Assembly: GCF_024734385.1 (NCBI RefSeq)
Contig: NZ_JANHAP010000002.1
Location: forward strand, 124,001-188,000
DNA: 64,000 nucleotides
Direction of reading: 5' to 3'
Source of the DNA: Dasania sp. GY-MA-18
GTDB taxonomy: Bacteria; Pseudomonadota; Gammaproteobacteria; Pseudomonadales; Dasaniaceae
Positions 8,267-17,158 of the stretch are shown here, in pieces. The notes beneath the pieces were generated by a model. That model saw only the letters and a list, made by a program, of their open reading frames with translations, made no database searches and was not told the DNA's origin. Made by a program: the position numbers and the translations under genes. Position 1 is the stretch's first letter. Every line of letters starts with the position of its first letter.

Positions 8267-8866
8267 ATGGCTTATAGTCCCTTAATTGATCAGTTAGTCG
8301 ATGCCCTGCGTTGCCTGCCTGGCGTAGGCCCCAAGTCTGCGCAGCGCATGGCCTTTCATTTATTAGAGCGCGACCGCGAAGGTGGTTTTAAGCTGGCCCA
8401 GCATTTAGAGCAGGCCATGCAAGGGGTTAACCGCTGCGAGCAGTGCCGCACCTTAACCGAACAGCCTAAGTGCGCAATTTGCGCCAATACTAAGCGCGAT
8501 CATGAAACCATTTGTGTGGTTGAGGCTCCCAGCGATGTGGTGGCCTTGGAACAGTCAGGGCAGTACCGCGGTACCTATTTTGTATTGATGGGTAAACTCT
8601 CGCCTATAGATGGCATAGGCCCCGAAGAAATTGGTGTCAGCCATTTATTAACCCGCATACAACAGCAACAAGTTAAAGAGGTGATACTAGCAACCAACCC
8701 TACGGTTGAGGGCGAGGCCACCGCTTATTATATTACCGCCCAGTTAAAAGCCTTGGGTGTTACCGTTTCACGTATTGCTCATGGCGTGCCCTTAGGTGGC
8801 GAGCTGGAGTTTGTCGATGTGGGCACACTTGCTCACGCTTTAGAAGGCCGCCAGGTAATTGCCTAA
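8267..8866 (+). CDS. recR: Recombination mediator protein RecR
   Basis: 199-residue RecR of the RecFOR pathway, which helps load RecA on SSB-coated gaps. It has the N-terminal helix-hairpin-helix '[17 protein letters not shown]', a four-Cys zinc finger '[16 protein letters not shown]', a Toprim domain starting '[14 protein letters not shown]', and the C-terminal '[13 protein letters not shown]' with a Walker B-like strand. Length and order are standard. It lies between ybaB and rnd and its TAA is two bases before the rnd ATG. Confidence 0.97.
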   Translation: MAYSPLIDQLVDALRCLPGVGPKSAQRMAFHLLERDREGGFKLAQHLEQAMQGVNRCEQCRTLTEQPKCAICANTKRDHETICVVEAPSDVVALEQSGQYRGTYFVLMGKLSPIDGIGPEEIGVSHLLTRIQQQQVKEVILATNPTVEGEATAYYITAQLKALGVTVSRIAHGVPLGGELEFVDVGTLAHALEGRQVIA

Positions 8867-8867
8867 T

Positions 8868-9989
8868 ATGACTAGCAGCACCACCGATAATTATATTTAT
8901 ATAGCGAGTAATGAACAGTTGGCGCAGCGTTGCCAGCAGTGGCAAAGCGCAAGTTTTTTAGCCTTAGATACCGAGTTTATCCGCACCGATACCTTTTACC
9001 CTATAGCGGGTTTGCTGCAGCTTTCAGCCGGTGAAGAGAACTATTTAATCGACCCTTTAAGCATAGATGACTGGCAACCCTTGGTGGCTTTACTGCAGCA
9101 GCCTAGTATTGTGAAGGTGTTGCACTCCTGCAGTGAGGACCTAGAGGTTTTCGATAGATTGTTTGGGGTGTTGCCTGCGCCGTTATTTGATACCCAGTTA
9201 GCCGCTGCCATGTTGGGCTATGGTTTTAGCTTGAGCTATCAAAACTTGGTGGCCGCAATTTTAGATATACATGTGGAAAAGGGCGAGACGCGATCCAACT
9301 GGTTACGGCGCCCCTTAAGCCCATCGCAATGCCATTATGCGGCTTTGGATGTGGAGTATTTACCCGAAATTTATCAACAAATGCACGACAGCTTAGTGGC
9401 CAAAGGGCGCCTAACGTGGCTGCAACAGGAATGTGCCGAGCAAATTTCTGGTTTTAATAATGGCGAGCCCTATTACAAAAAAGTGAAGTCGGCATGGAAG
9501 TTGGCCCCTAAACAATTGCAAGTGTTAGCTGTGTTAACGAGCTGGCGCGAGCAACAGGCGCGCCAGCGCAATGTGCCCAGGGGTAGGGTGGTTAAAGATA
9601 AAAGCTGTTTTGAAATTGCCAGCATAATGCCTGAGCAACTTAATCAGCTAGCTAAAGTCAGTGAGTTAGGCCCTAAAACCCTACGAGTCGATGGCGAAAC
9701 AATATTGGCTTTGGTAGCTGAAGCCAAAACCGCTAGCGAGCTGCCTGCGGCCTTGCCTAAGCCCCTGCCTATGCAAACGGGTACGGTATTAAAACAATTA
9801 AAGGCGCTGGTAAAACAAGTGGCGCAAGACTTGGATGTGGCCAGCGAAATTTTAGTCAAAAAACGCGACTACGAAAGCTTGTTGCGTTCGGGTATGTCAG
9901 GTCAGCCCTATCAATTACCTGCTTCTTTATTAGGTTGGCGCAAAGCCGTTATCGGCGATGCATTATTAAAGCTGCTCACTAAGAGCTAG
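8868..9989 (+). CDS. rnd: Ribonuclease D
   Basis: 3'-5' exoribonuclease that trims tRNA precursors, about 373 residues. The DEDD nuclease motifs are visible: 'FLALDTEFIRTDTFYP' (Exo I), 'KVLHSCSEDLEVF' (Exo II) and 'HYAALDVEYLPEIY' (Exo III with the Tyr). HRDC-type helices follow ('VLTSWREQQARQRNVPRGRVV'). The frame is open from TTG 8859 inside recR, but ATG 8868 directly after the recR stop is the better start. It is likely translated by coupling with recR. Confidence 0.94.
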   Translation: MTSSTTDNYIYIASNEQLAQRCQQWQSASFLALDTEFIRTDTFYPIAGLLQLSAGEENYLIDPLSIDDWQPLVALLQQPSIVKVLHSCSEDLEVFDRLFGVLPAPLFDTQLAAAMLGYGFSLSYQNLVAAILDIHVEKGETRSNWLRRPLSPSQCHYAALDVEYLPEIYQQMHDSLVAKGRLTWLQQECAEQISGFNNGEPYYKKVKSAWKLAPKQLQVLAVLTSWREQQARQRNVPRGRVVKDKSCFEIASIMPEQLNQLAKVSELGPKTLRVDGETILALVAEAKTASELPAALPKPLPMQTGTVLKQLKALVKQVAQDLDVASEILVKKRDYESLLRSGMSGQPYQLPASLLGWRKAVIGDALLKLLTKS

Positions 9990-10003
9990 CCGGCGAGTTA
10001 AGC

Positions 10004-10297
10004 ATGAAAAAGATTTGTACTATTTATCGCAGCCCCAAAAAAGAGGGCATGTACTTGTATGTTGATAAGGCTGAAGATTTAACCCGTGTGCCCGAGGCTT
10101 TATTAAAACAATTCGGCAAGCCCGAGCATGCCATGGTGCTGGTGCTGCACCCCGAGCGTGAATTGGCGCGGGTAGATGTAAAAAAAGTGCTCAATGAAAT
10201 AGGTGAAAATGGTTTTTTTCTGCAGTTGCCGCCAAGCACTTCAGAGGATGAGTATATGAAATCCATACACCAAAAAAACAGTAAAATGGGTGGCTGA
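10004..10297 (+). CDS. ycgL: YcgL family protein
   Basis: 97-residue protein of the YcgL family. It begins 'CTIYRSPKKEGMYLYVDK', has 'LPEALL..FGKPEHAMVLVL'-type core residues and a middle 'GFFLQLPPS'. The biochemical role is not established. It follows rnd by 14 bases and its TGA overlaps the ATG of ycgN, the same order as in many Pseudomonas-like genomes. Confidence 0.92.
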   Translation: MKKICTIYRSPKKEGMYLYVDKAEDLTRVPEALLKQFGKPEHAMVLVLHPERELARVDVKKVLNEIGENGFFLQLPPSTSEDEYMKSIHQKNSKMGG

Positions 10298-10740
10298 TGA
10301 CTGCCGTAAAACCCTTTTGGGAAACCGTACCCCTGGCTGAAATGAGCCGCGAGCAGTGGGAGTCGCTGTGTGATGGCTGTGCCAAGTGTTGCCTGCACAA
10401 GCTAGAGGACGAAGATGACGGCCAGGTTTATTACACCAAGGTGGTGTGCCGTTATATGGATGATGATTGCCGCTGTACCGAATACCAGCGCCGCAACGAG
10501 TTGGTGCCCAACTGTGTGTGGCTTAGGCCTGAAGATGTAGAGAGCTTTCACTGGCTGCCTTCCACCTGCGCTTATCGCTTGGTGTATGAGGGCCAGCCCT
10601 TGCCGCAGTGGCACCCTTTGGTTAGCGGTAATGCCGAGTCTGTGCATGAGGCTGGGGTGTCGATTAAGGGGCGGGCGCTGAGCGAGGAGTTTGTGCACCC
10701 CGATGGCTACGAAGAGCATATTATTCACTGGGTGGAATAA
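10297..10740 (+). CDS. ycgN: YcgN family cysteine-cluster protein
   Basis: 147-residue protein of the YcgN/UPF0260 family with a cysteine-rich signature 'CDGCAKCCLHK', then 'VVCRYMDDDCRCTEY' and 'NCVWL', probably a metal or Fe-S site. The start ATG overlaps the stop of ycgL (ATGA), so translation is coupled. The end 'EEHIIHWVE' is typical. The function is unknown. Confidence 0.92.
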   Translation: MTAVKPFWETVPLAEMSREQWESLCDGCAKCCLHKLEDEDDGQVYYTKVVCRYMDDDCRCTEYQRRNELVPNCVWLRPEDVESFHWLPSTCAYRLVYEGQPLPQWHPLVSGNAESVHEAGVSIKGRALSEEFVHPDGYEEHIIHWVE

Positions 10741-10768
10741 ATGCCGACAATAACGAGTAGGAGATCTT

Positions 10769-11113
10769 ATGGCGGGTGATTATTTATTGGCGTGGGGCAG
10801 CTATGTTACCGCGGCTTTGCTGCTGTTGCTGTTGTTATGGCGTATGACGGCGGCGATTAAGCTTATCGACCTGCGTATTATTTTAGTGATATTGGCTGCG
10901 GCGCTGTTATTTACCCCGGTGCCGGTAGAGCCGGGCTCGGCGTATTGGGCCCCCGCTTTTATGGCGGCGTTAATTGATGCGGTGACTATAGGGGCTGAGG
11001 CCGGTATTAAGCGTTTATGGCCTATTCTTATTGTGATGCTGCTATTGGTAGTGCTTTCACTCATTGCCCGAGTGTTGCGGCATAGGCAAAAATCGGCGGC
11101 TACGCCAAAGTAA
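10769..11113 (+). CDS. Small inner-membrane protein of unknown function
   Basis: 114 residues with three likely membrane segments: about residues 8-25 (SYVTAALLLLLLLW), 34-48 (LRIILVILAAALLF) and 85-105 (LWPILIVMLLLVVLSLIARV). A basic C-terminus follows. I recognise it only as a conserved hypothetical protein found beside vWA genes in gammaproteobacteria. It has a good AGGAGA ribosome site and lies 28 bases after ycgN, so it may be the last gene of the dnaX transcript. Confidence 0.75.
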   Translation: MAGDYLLAWGSYVTAALLLLLLLWRMTAAIKLIDLRIILVILAAALLFTPVPVEPGSAYWAPAFMAALIDAVTIGAEAGIKRLWPILIVMLLLVVLSLIARVLRHRQKSAATPK

Positions 11114-11265
11114 AACTGCATTTGGCGTACTTAAGGCCTTGATTATAATCATAAAAGCCTGTTGTTAATTGTCAGAAACCTGCTATAAATGTTTGTTAAT
11201 AAAACAAATTTTCTAATTGGGTGGGCTGCCTAGCTCGCTCAAACATTCTATTTAGAGCTTACAAC

Positions 11266-13413
11266 ATGATGGCGATTGCACGCGGCTTAATCACTTTATG
11301 GATTTTATTGGGCGTTAACCTGGCGGTTAATGCGCAAAGCATGGAGGCAGCCCTAGCCGATGCTGCCAAAGCCCCCGACGTGCGGGTGGTAATAGATATA
11401 TCGGGCAGCATGAAAAGCAATGATCCCGAAAACCTGCGCAGGCCTGCCTTAGAGTTATTGGTCAAATTATTCCCCGAGCAGGCTAAAGCCGGTGTCTGGA
11501 CCTTTGGCCAGTGGGTCAACATGCTGGTTAAGCATGGCCAGGTGGATGATAAATGGCGCGATAATGCTATTTTGGCGGCGCAAAAAATCAACTCAGTAGC
11601 GCTGCATACTAATATCCCCCTAGCCCTAGAAAAAGCGGCTATGGACCTCACTAAGCTAGACCCTAACTACGCCACCCATATGATACTGCTTACCGATGGT
11701 ATGGTGGATGTGTCTAAGTCCAAGCAAGAAAACCTAGCCGCTAGGGATAAAATCATTAATGAGATTTTACCCAAGCTGCGCGATGCCGGTATCACCATAC
11801 ACACCGTGGCCCTGTCTAAAAATGCCGATAGCGAGTTGATGGAGCGCCTGGCGGTAGAAACCAACGGCCTTACCGCAGTAGCTGAAACCGCTGAAGAGTT
11901 GATGGCGGTATTTTTACAGGCCTTTGATGCCGCCGCCCCTGCAGAGCAACTGCCCTTAGAGGGCAATCGCTTTATGGTGGATTCCAGCATAGAAGAGTTT
12001 ACCGCGCTGATTTTTAAAAAGCCGGGCAGTGACCCCGCCATCTTAGTGGCACCCGATAATAAGCGCAGCACTGAGGCCAAGCACGACAGTGATACCAGCT
12101 GGTTTAGCGATAAAAACTACGAATTAATCACTGTGAAATCGCCCTATGAAGGTGAGTGGCAGTTGGCGGCAGATTTAGAGCCCGGCAGCCGCGTCACCAT
12201 AGTGAGCAATCTCAGCTTGGTGGTGTCGCGTTTGCCTGCCAGTATGTTTGTGGGCACTGATAGCGAGCTATCCGTGCTGTTACAGGAGCAGGGTAAAACT
12301 ATTATGGACCCCAACCTGTTATCGCTAGTGGATGTAGAGGTAAATATTAAACGCCGCGATGATGAGCAATCTTGGCAGTTATCCTTAAGCGATAACGGCG
12401 CCCCCAATAACGGCTTATTTAGCCGGGAGTTGGCCATGCTGGCCGAGGCAGGGGTGTACGATATTAGCGTACGGGCCGATGGCAAAAGTTTTCAGCGTGA
12501 GCAAAAACAAACCATAGCCGTTAGGGAAACCTTTGATATACGGCAGCTGACCAGCGATGATATGCCGCCCAATCATAGTGTGAGCTTATTTGCCCAAAAC
12601 CCCGCAATAGATACTGAAGGCTCTACCGTATTAGCCAAGGTTAAAAGCCCTGATGGCAGTACTGCGCTTAAGGCCGTTAAGGTGATTAAAGACCGTACTT
12701 GGCAATTGGATCTGGTTGGTGTTGAGCAGTCAGGTAGTTATTGGGTTAACTTCGAGGCAACGGGGCAGTATAAAACCGGTGGTCGTTTTGACTATGCCTC
12801 AGATGTCATAGAAATTGTGCATACCGTGCCCGGTTCACCACTCCTAGCAGCACCTGAGCCTGTAGTAGAGCCTGAACCCGAGCCAGAACCAGAGCCCGTC
12901 AAACCAGAAACACCGGTTGTAGACCAGCAACCTCCAGCTGAGCAAGGGCTTAGCATGGCGGATATATTACTGTATGTAGGCATAGCACTGGGTAATATCA
13001 TCACCATAGCGCTGGGTTATTTTGCTTATAAAATGGTGATGGGGGCAGACAAGTCCGAAGTGTTGGGCCAATCCGATGATATAGAGCCAGAGGCCACAGC
13101 CGAGCAAGAGAGCCCAAGTGAGCCGGAGCCCGCCGTGGAGCCAGAATCAGAACCAGAACCAGAACCAGAACCGCAAGCTAGCCCTGAGCCCGATACTGGT
13201 GATATGGACTTAGACCTAGGTGAACCCGCCGATTTAGAAGAGGCCCCTGCCGATGCTGCAGAGCCCGAGCCAGCAGCTGAAGAGGCTGGCATAGAGGTAG
13301 ATTTAGAAAGCGAAATAGAGCTGGATGATGAAGACCTAGAAGATTTGGCCGACGTTGATGACATCTTGGACCTGCCCGATGAGGCCATAGATATAGAACC
13401 CGATAAAAAATAA
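11266..13413 (+). CDS. vWA-domain membrane protein with acidic cytoplasmic tail (TIGR03503-like)
   Basis: About 715 residues. A signal peptide (ending near 'NLAVNAQS') is followed by a von Willebrand factor A domain: MIDAS motif 'DISGSMKS', then 'HTNIPLALEKA' and 'LLTDGMVDVS'. Beta-rich segments follow, then a Pro-Glu repeat 'EPEPEPEPEPVKPE', one transmembrane helix (about residues 565-590, ILLYVGIALGNIITIALGYF) and a very acidic tail of about 120 residues rich in Glu, Asp, Pro and Ala. The double ATG at 11266/11269 gives the signal peptide; the upstream extension to 11221 does not. The overall plan resembles the uncharacterised TIGR03503 family. A strong terminator follows. Confidence 0.8.
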   Translation: MMAIARGLITLWILLGVNLAVNAQSMEAALADAAKAPDVRVVIDISGSMKSNDPENLRRPALELLVKLFPEQAKAGVWTFGQWVNMLVKHGQVDDKWRDNAILAAQKINSVALHTNIPLALEKAAMDLTKLDPNYATHMILLTDGMVDVSKSKQENLAARDKIINEILPKLRDAGITIHTVALSKNADSELMERLAVETNGLTAVAETAEELMAVFLQAFDAAAPAEQLPLEGNRFMVDSSIEEFTALIFKKPGSDPAILVAPDNKRSTEAKHDSDTSWFSDKNYELITVKSPYEGEWQLAADLEPGSRVTIVSNLSLVVSRLPASMFVGTDSELSVLLQEQGKTIMDPNLLSLVDVEVNIKRRDDEQSWQLSLSDNGAPNNGLFSRELAMLAEAGVYDISVRADGKSFQREQKQTIAVRETFDIRQLTSDDMPPNHSVSLFAQNPAIDTEGSTVLAKVKSPDGSTALKAVKVIKDRTWQLDLVGVEQSGSYWVNFEATGQYKTGGRFDYASDVIEIVHTVPGSPLLAAPEPVVEPEPEPEPEPVKPETPVVDQQPPAEQGLSMADILLYVGIALGNIITIALGYFAYKMVMGADKSEVLGQSDDIEPEATAEQESPSEPEPAVEPESEPEPEPEPQASPEPDTGDMDLDLGEPADLEEAPADAAEPEPAAEEAGIEVDLESEIELDDEDLEDLADVDDILDLPDEAIDIEPDKK

Positions 13414-13428
13414 TCGCGCAGCCTCGTT

Positions 13429-13478
13429 ACGCCCCAGTTATAAAGCTTATTAAATAAGCACTATAGCTGGGGCGTTTT
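13429..13478 (+). terminator. Intrinsic terminator after vWA gene
   Basis: Long stem: ACGCCCCAGTTATA pairs with TATAGCTGGGGCGT (one G-U), enclosing a second hairpin GCTTATT/AATAAGC, and followed by TTTT. It separates the vWA gene from the MoxR/CoxE pair. Confidence 0.87.
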
Positions 13479-13559
13479 AGCTTGTGTTAAAGCAAAATGT
13501 TGCCAGCCCTAAGAGGAATGGTTAGGCTGGTGCTAATCAATAAACTGTTGGATAGCTGT

Positions 13560-14405
13560 ATGAAATTTCAAGGCACAAATACTTATATTGCCACCGATGA
13601 TTTGCAAACTGCCGTTAACGCCGCTGTGACTCTGCAACGCCCTTTATTAATTAAAGGTGAGCCGGGTACAGGCAAAACCCTATTGGCCGAGCAGGTGGCC
13701 GAGTCTTTAGGTTTAGAGCTTATTCAGTGGCATATAAAATCTACCACTAAGGCGCAGCAGGGCTTATACGAATACGATGCGGTTTCGCGTTTACGCGACT
13801 CACAGCTAGGCGATGAGCGTGTGCATGATATTAAGCATTACATACGCAAAGGTAAGCTGTGGCAGGCTTTTGAAGCTGAGCAGCAAGTGGTTCTGCTAAT
13901 TGATGAAGTGGATAAGGCCGATATAGAGTTTCCCAATGATTTATTGGTGGAGCTGGATAAGATGGAGTTCTTTGTTTATGAAACCGGGCAAACCATTAAA
14001 GCCAAGCACCGTCCCATTATTATTATCACCAGTAATAATGAAAAAGAATTGCCGGACGCTTTTTTAAGGCGCTGCTTTTTTCATTTTATTAGCTTCCCCG
14101 ACAGGGAAACCATGAAGCGTATCGTAGACGTACATTTCCCTAATGTGCAGCTGGATTTAGTCAACCAAGCCATGGATATGTTTTTTGAGGTGCGGGATAT
14201 ACCGGGCTTAAGAAAAAAACCTTCCACCTCGGAGCTGATTGATTGGTTAAAGTTATTGATGGCTGATGATATGCCTGATGAAATTTTAAAAAATCACGAT
14301 AGCAGTAAGGCCATACCTCCACTGTATGGTGCGCTGTTAAAAAATGAGCAAGATGTGCATATGTTAGAGCGCTTGGCCTTTTTACAGCGCCGGGAACAGC
14401 GTTAA
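13560..14405 (+). CDS. MoxR-type AAA+ ATPase
   Basis: 281-residue AAA+ ATPase of the MoxR class, which typically works with vWA proteins as a chaperone for metal-cofactor or complex assembly. Walker A 'KGEPGTGKTLLAE' (Lys39), Walker B 'VVLLIDEVDKAD', sensor 1 'IIIITSNNEKELPDAFLRRC' region and a late 'KKPSTSELIDWLKLL' motif are visible. The frame is open from 13497, but relatives begin at 'MKFQGT-Y', ATG 13560. Its stop overlaps the next ATG by one base, so the two proteins are made together. Confidence 0.93.
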   Translation: MKFQGTNTYIATDDLQTAVNAAVTLQRPLLIKGEPGTGKTLLAEQVAESLGLELIQWHIKSTTKAQQGLYEYDAVSRLRDSQLGDERVHDIKHYIRKGKLWQAFEAEQQVVLLIDEVDKADIEFPNDLLVELDKMEFFVYETGQTIKAKHRPIIIITSNNEKELPDAFLRRCFFHFISFPDRETMKRIVDVHFPNVQLDLVNQAMDMFFEVRDIPGLRKKPSTSELIDWLKLLMADDMPDEILKNHDSSKAIPPLYGALLKNEQDVHMLERLAFLQRREQR

Positions 14406-15580
14406 TGCTGATTAATTTTTTTCAGTTACTAAAAAGCCAAGGTGTACCGGTTTCAACCAAAGAGTTGCTGGATTTAATTTTGGCTTTAAAAAATCATCTG
14501 GCTTTTGCTGATATGGATGAGTTTTATTACTTAAGCCGTGCAGTTTTGGTTAAAGATGAAAAACACTACGATCGTTTTGATCGCTCATTTGCCCTGTACT
14601 TTCAGCAACTGGAAAATATAGACGATATTATCGACGCCCTAATCCCCGAGGAGTGGCTGCGTAAAGAGTTTGAAAAAACACTGAGCGAAGAAGATAAAAA
14701 GAAGATACAGTCGCTAGGTGGTCTAGAAGAGTTAATCAAAGCCTTTAAGGAGCGCATGGAAGAGCAAAAAAAACGCCACCAAGGTGGTAATAAATGGATA
14801 GGCACCGGCGGCACCTCACCCTTTGGCCACAGTGGCTATAATCCCGAGGGCATAAGAATAGGCGGTGAAAGCCGCAACAAAAGTGCTGTTAAAGTATGGG
14901 AAAAGCGCGAGTTTAAAAACCTAGATGATGACGTAGAGCTAGGTACCCGTAATATTAAAGTGGCACTGCGGCGGCTGCGACAATTTGCCCGCACCGGAGC
15001 CAGTGAAGAACTGGATTTAAACGACACCATACGCAGCACCGCCAATAATGCCGGCTTATTAGATATTAAAATGGTGCCTGAACGCCACAATGCAGTGAAA
15101 GTGTTGCTGTTTTTTGATGTGGGCGGCTCTATGGATTTTTATATTAAAAACTGTGAAGAGCTATTTTCAGCAGCGCGTTCAGAATTTAAGCATATGGAAT
15201 ATTTTTATTTCCATAATTTTATTTATGAGTCGCTGTGGGATGATAACCAGCGCCGCCGCGACCAGCGTACAGACTTAAACGATATACTGCATAAATACGG
15301 CAGCGACTATAAAGTGATTATCGTAGGGGATGCCTCTATGTCGCCTTACGAAATCAGCTACCCAGGCGGCAGCATAGAGCACTGGAATGAAGAGGCGGGC
15401 GAAGCTTATTTTAAGCGGCTCACAGCCGTTTACGATAAAGTCGTTTGGCTCAACCCCGTAGCGGAAAAATCTTGGCGCTACACCCAAACTATAGCTTATT
15501 GCCAGCAGCTGGTAGAGGGCCATATGTACCCGCTAACCGTAAATGGTTTAGAGCGGGCTATGCGATATCTTTCAGCCTAG
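14405..15580 (+). CDS. CoxE-like vWA-domain protein
   Basis: 391-residue cytoplasmic protein with a C-terminal vWA-like domain of the CoxE type. 'VLLFFDVGGSMDFY' sits at the MIDAS position but reads DxGGS instead of the usual DxSxS, so metal binding may differ. 'IIVGDASMSPYEI' follows at the third MIDAS position. The N-terminal half is helical and charged ('EEQKKRHQGGNKWIGTGG'). It is translationally coupled to the MoxR ATPase and likely its partner. The client complex is unknown; no carbon monoxide dehydrogenase genes are near. Confidence 0.88.
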   Translation: MLINFFQLLKSQGVPVSTKELLDLILALKNHLAFADMDEFYYLSRAVLVKDEKHYDRFDRSFALYFQQLENIDDIIDALIPEEWLRKEFEKTLSEEDKKKIQSLGGLEELIKAFKERMEEQKKRHQGGNKWIGTGGTSPFGHSGYNPEGIRIGGESRNKSAVKVWEKREFKNLDDDVELGTRNIKVALRRLRQFARTGASEELDLNDTIRSTANNAGLLDIKMVPERHNAVKVLLFFDVGGSMDFYIKNCEELFSAARSEFKHMEYFYFHNFIYESLWDDNQRRRDQRTDLNDILHKYGSDYKVIIVGDASMSPYEISYPGGSIEHWNEEAGEAYFKRLTAVYDKVVWLNPVAEKSWRYTQTIAYCQQLVEGHMYPLTVNGLERAMRYLSA

Positions 15581-15742
15581 CTTGGGTGTTGGGTTTTCTT
15601 ACACAATATGGGCAGCTGATATTGTTTGTTTTTTCAGCTGGTTGATTTTTGGTCAGTTTGTTTTGTTGGTCTGGAATTTGCTCTTGTATTAAACACTATT
15701 ATTTTGTGATTTTTAATTGTTTATTATAAGGGGAAGAGGTCA

Positions 15743-16273
15743 ATGATTTCAGTCAAAACTGTAATAACCAATGCTGTGGCGGGGGCGTTACTTGCTCTGT
15801 CATCAATATCAGCGTTTGCTCATCCGGTAGAGTATATTTTTGAAGACAATCTAGATAATACTTTCACTTTCAGTGCCATGACGATTGTGCATGGTTCTGC
15901 TGCTGGTGCGGGTACTGGCTTTTTGCTTAATGGCAATGCTGTTAGCTTTGATAATGAATATGGCATTTCCGATGCTGCCTGGGATGCCAAAAGAGCGGCC
16001 GCAGATGGCGTAAGTGCTGGCGGTGGCTTTAATTTGGATGATTTCTCTGCTCAGCTGGTGTTGGATGTCACCCTAGATTTAGCAACCTTGGCAAGCTATG
16101 GCTTTAGTCAGGGAGTGGCTTTCACTATCGATACATTTGATGCCAGCCTTCGTTGGGCTAGTGGTAATGATGGCAGTATGGTGTTCACTACTTCGGTAGC
16201 AGAGCCAGCCACTTTGTCTTTATTAGCTTTGGGCTTGATGGGGTTGGGCTTCTCTAGACGACGTCAACAATAG
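15743..16273 (+). CDS. PEP-CTERM sorting domain protein
   Basis: 176-residue secreted protein. It has a signal peptide (to about residue 27, ending 'SISAFAHP') and a C-terminal sorting tag: 'AEPATLSLLALGLMGLGFS' followed by RRRQQ, i.e. a Pro-bearing motif, membrane helix and Arg cluster as recognised by exosortases. The middle is Gly/Ala/Asp rich with no enzyme motif. A strong AGGGGAAGAGG ribosome site lies upstream and a terminator downstream, so it is monocistronic. No exosortase gene is in the window. The family suggests an exopolysaccharide-associated or surface role. Confidence 0.86.
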   Translation: MISVKTVITNAVAGALLALSSISAFAHPVEYIFEDNLDNTFTFSAMTIVHGSAAGAGTGFLLNGNAVSFDNEYGISDAAWDAKRAAADGVSAGGGFNLDDFSAQLVLDVTLDLATLASYGFSQGVAFTIDTFDASLRWASGNDGSMVFTTSVAEPATLSLLALGLMGLGFSRRRQQ

Positions 16274-16297
16274 TTTAGTTGGCCGAGGGTTATAAAA

Positions 16298-16326
16298 GCG
16301 AGGTTGCTAGGCAGCCTCACTTTTTT
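16298..16326 (+). terminator. Intrinsic terminator after PEP-CTERM gene
   Basis: Stem GAGGTTGC (16300-16307) / GCAGCCTC (16311-16318) with a TAG loop and one G-U, followed by A C and six T. It lies between the convergent PEP-CTERM and TrmH-like genes. Confidence 0.85.
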
Positions 16327-16342
16327 ATGGGCATTGAAAAAG

Positions 16343-17128
16343 TTAGTGCTTAAAGGCAATTAAAGCTGCGGTAATGGCCACATTTAAAGACTCCACCTCA
16401 TTATTCATAGGGATGCAAAGTTGGTGCTGGGACAAAGCCTGCACCGCTGGGCTAACCCCTTCGGTTTCGTTGCCTAGTACGTAGACTGTGGTGCCTTTAG
16501 CCTGGTAATCAAACAGTGATGTGCTGGCGTGGGAGGATAAGGTGCAAATAGTTGCGCCGGTGTTGCTTAATAACTCCAGCGCCTGTTCTATGCTGTCGCT
16601 ATAGATTAGCGGTGTTTTAAAGACTGTGCCGGTACTGGCTTTAATCACTAAGGGTGATAGGGCGGCGCAGCCTTTTTGCGGCAGTATTAAGCCGTCTATA
16701 TAGCCTGCACAAACCGAGCGTATAATCATGCCCAGGTTCTGTGGGTTGGTAATGCGGTCTAGGGCTATTAGCGAGCAGTTGCCTTGGGGTTTATTACTAA
16801 TAAATTCTTCCACCGAAATATATTGTTTGAGCTGTATGTCGGCGGCGACCCCTTGATCTTGCTTGGCGTTTTTAGAGATGCGCGATAAGGCTTTTTTATC
16901 GTGATACTGTATTTCTATGCCGCGCTGTTCAGCTATGGCGATGATTTCGGCAATAATGCCCTGGGGTTTGTTAGAGTCAGCTAGGTGTAGTTTGAAAAAA
17001 CGCAACTGTGGATTTTGCAGTGCTTCGAGTACGGGCTTGCGGCCGTAAATGGTCAGTAGGCTTTTAAAAAAACGCTGCTTTTTTTTGTATTGTTCAGAGT
17101 CTTGAGTATGTTCGGCTGCTGGCTTCAT
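16343..17128 (-). CDS. TrmH/SpoU-family RNA methyltransferase
   Basis: 261-residue SPOUT-class methyltransferase. It has the N-terminal substrate-binding part 'IYGRKPVLEALQNPQLRFFKLHL' and the three SpoU motifs: 'LIALDRITNPQNLGMIIRSV', 'VLGNETEGVSP' and 'CIPMNNEVESLNVAITAAL'. It resembles RlmB-type 2'-O-methyltransferases, but the substrate nucleotide cannot be set here. It is the last gene of a minus-strand group after the response regulator and kinase. Confidence 0.9.
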   Translation of the reverse strand: MKPAAEHTQDSEQYKKKQRFFKSLLTIYGRKPVLEALQNPQLRFFKLHLADSNKPQGIIAEIIAIAEQRGIEIQYHDKKALSRISKNAKQDQGVAADIQLKQYISVEEFISNKPQGNCSLIALDRITNPQNLGMIIRSVCAGYIDGLILPQKGCAALSPLVIKASTGTVFKTPLIYSDSIEQALELLSNTGATICTLSSHASTSLFDYQAKGTTVYVLGNETEGVSPAVQALSQHQLCIPMNNEVESLNVAITAALIAFKH

Positions 17129-17158
17129 TGCAGGTAGGGAGACCTAGGTTAGGGATAA

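Noticed and set aside
15604-15634. CAATAT/ATATTG hairpin plus T-rich tail after the CoxE-like gene
   Set aside because: Only six AT-rich pairs with a nine-base loop; too weak to call a terminator.
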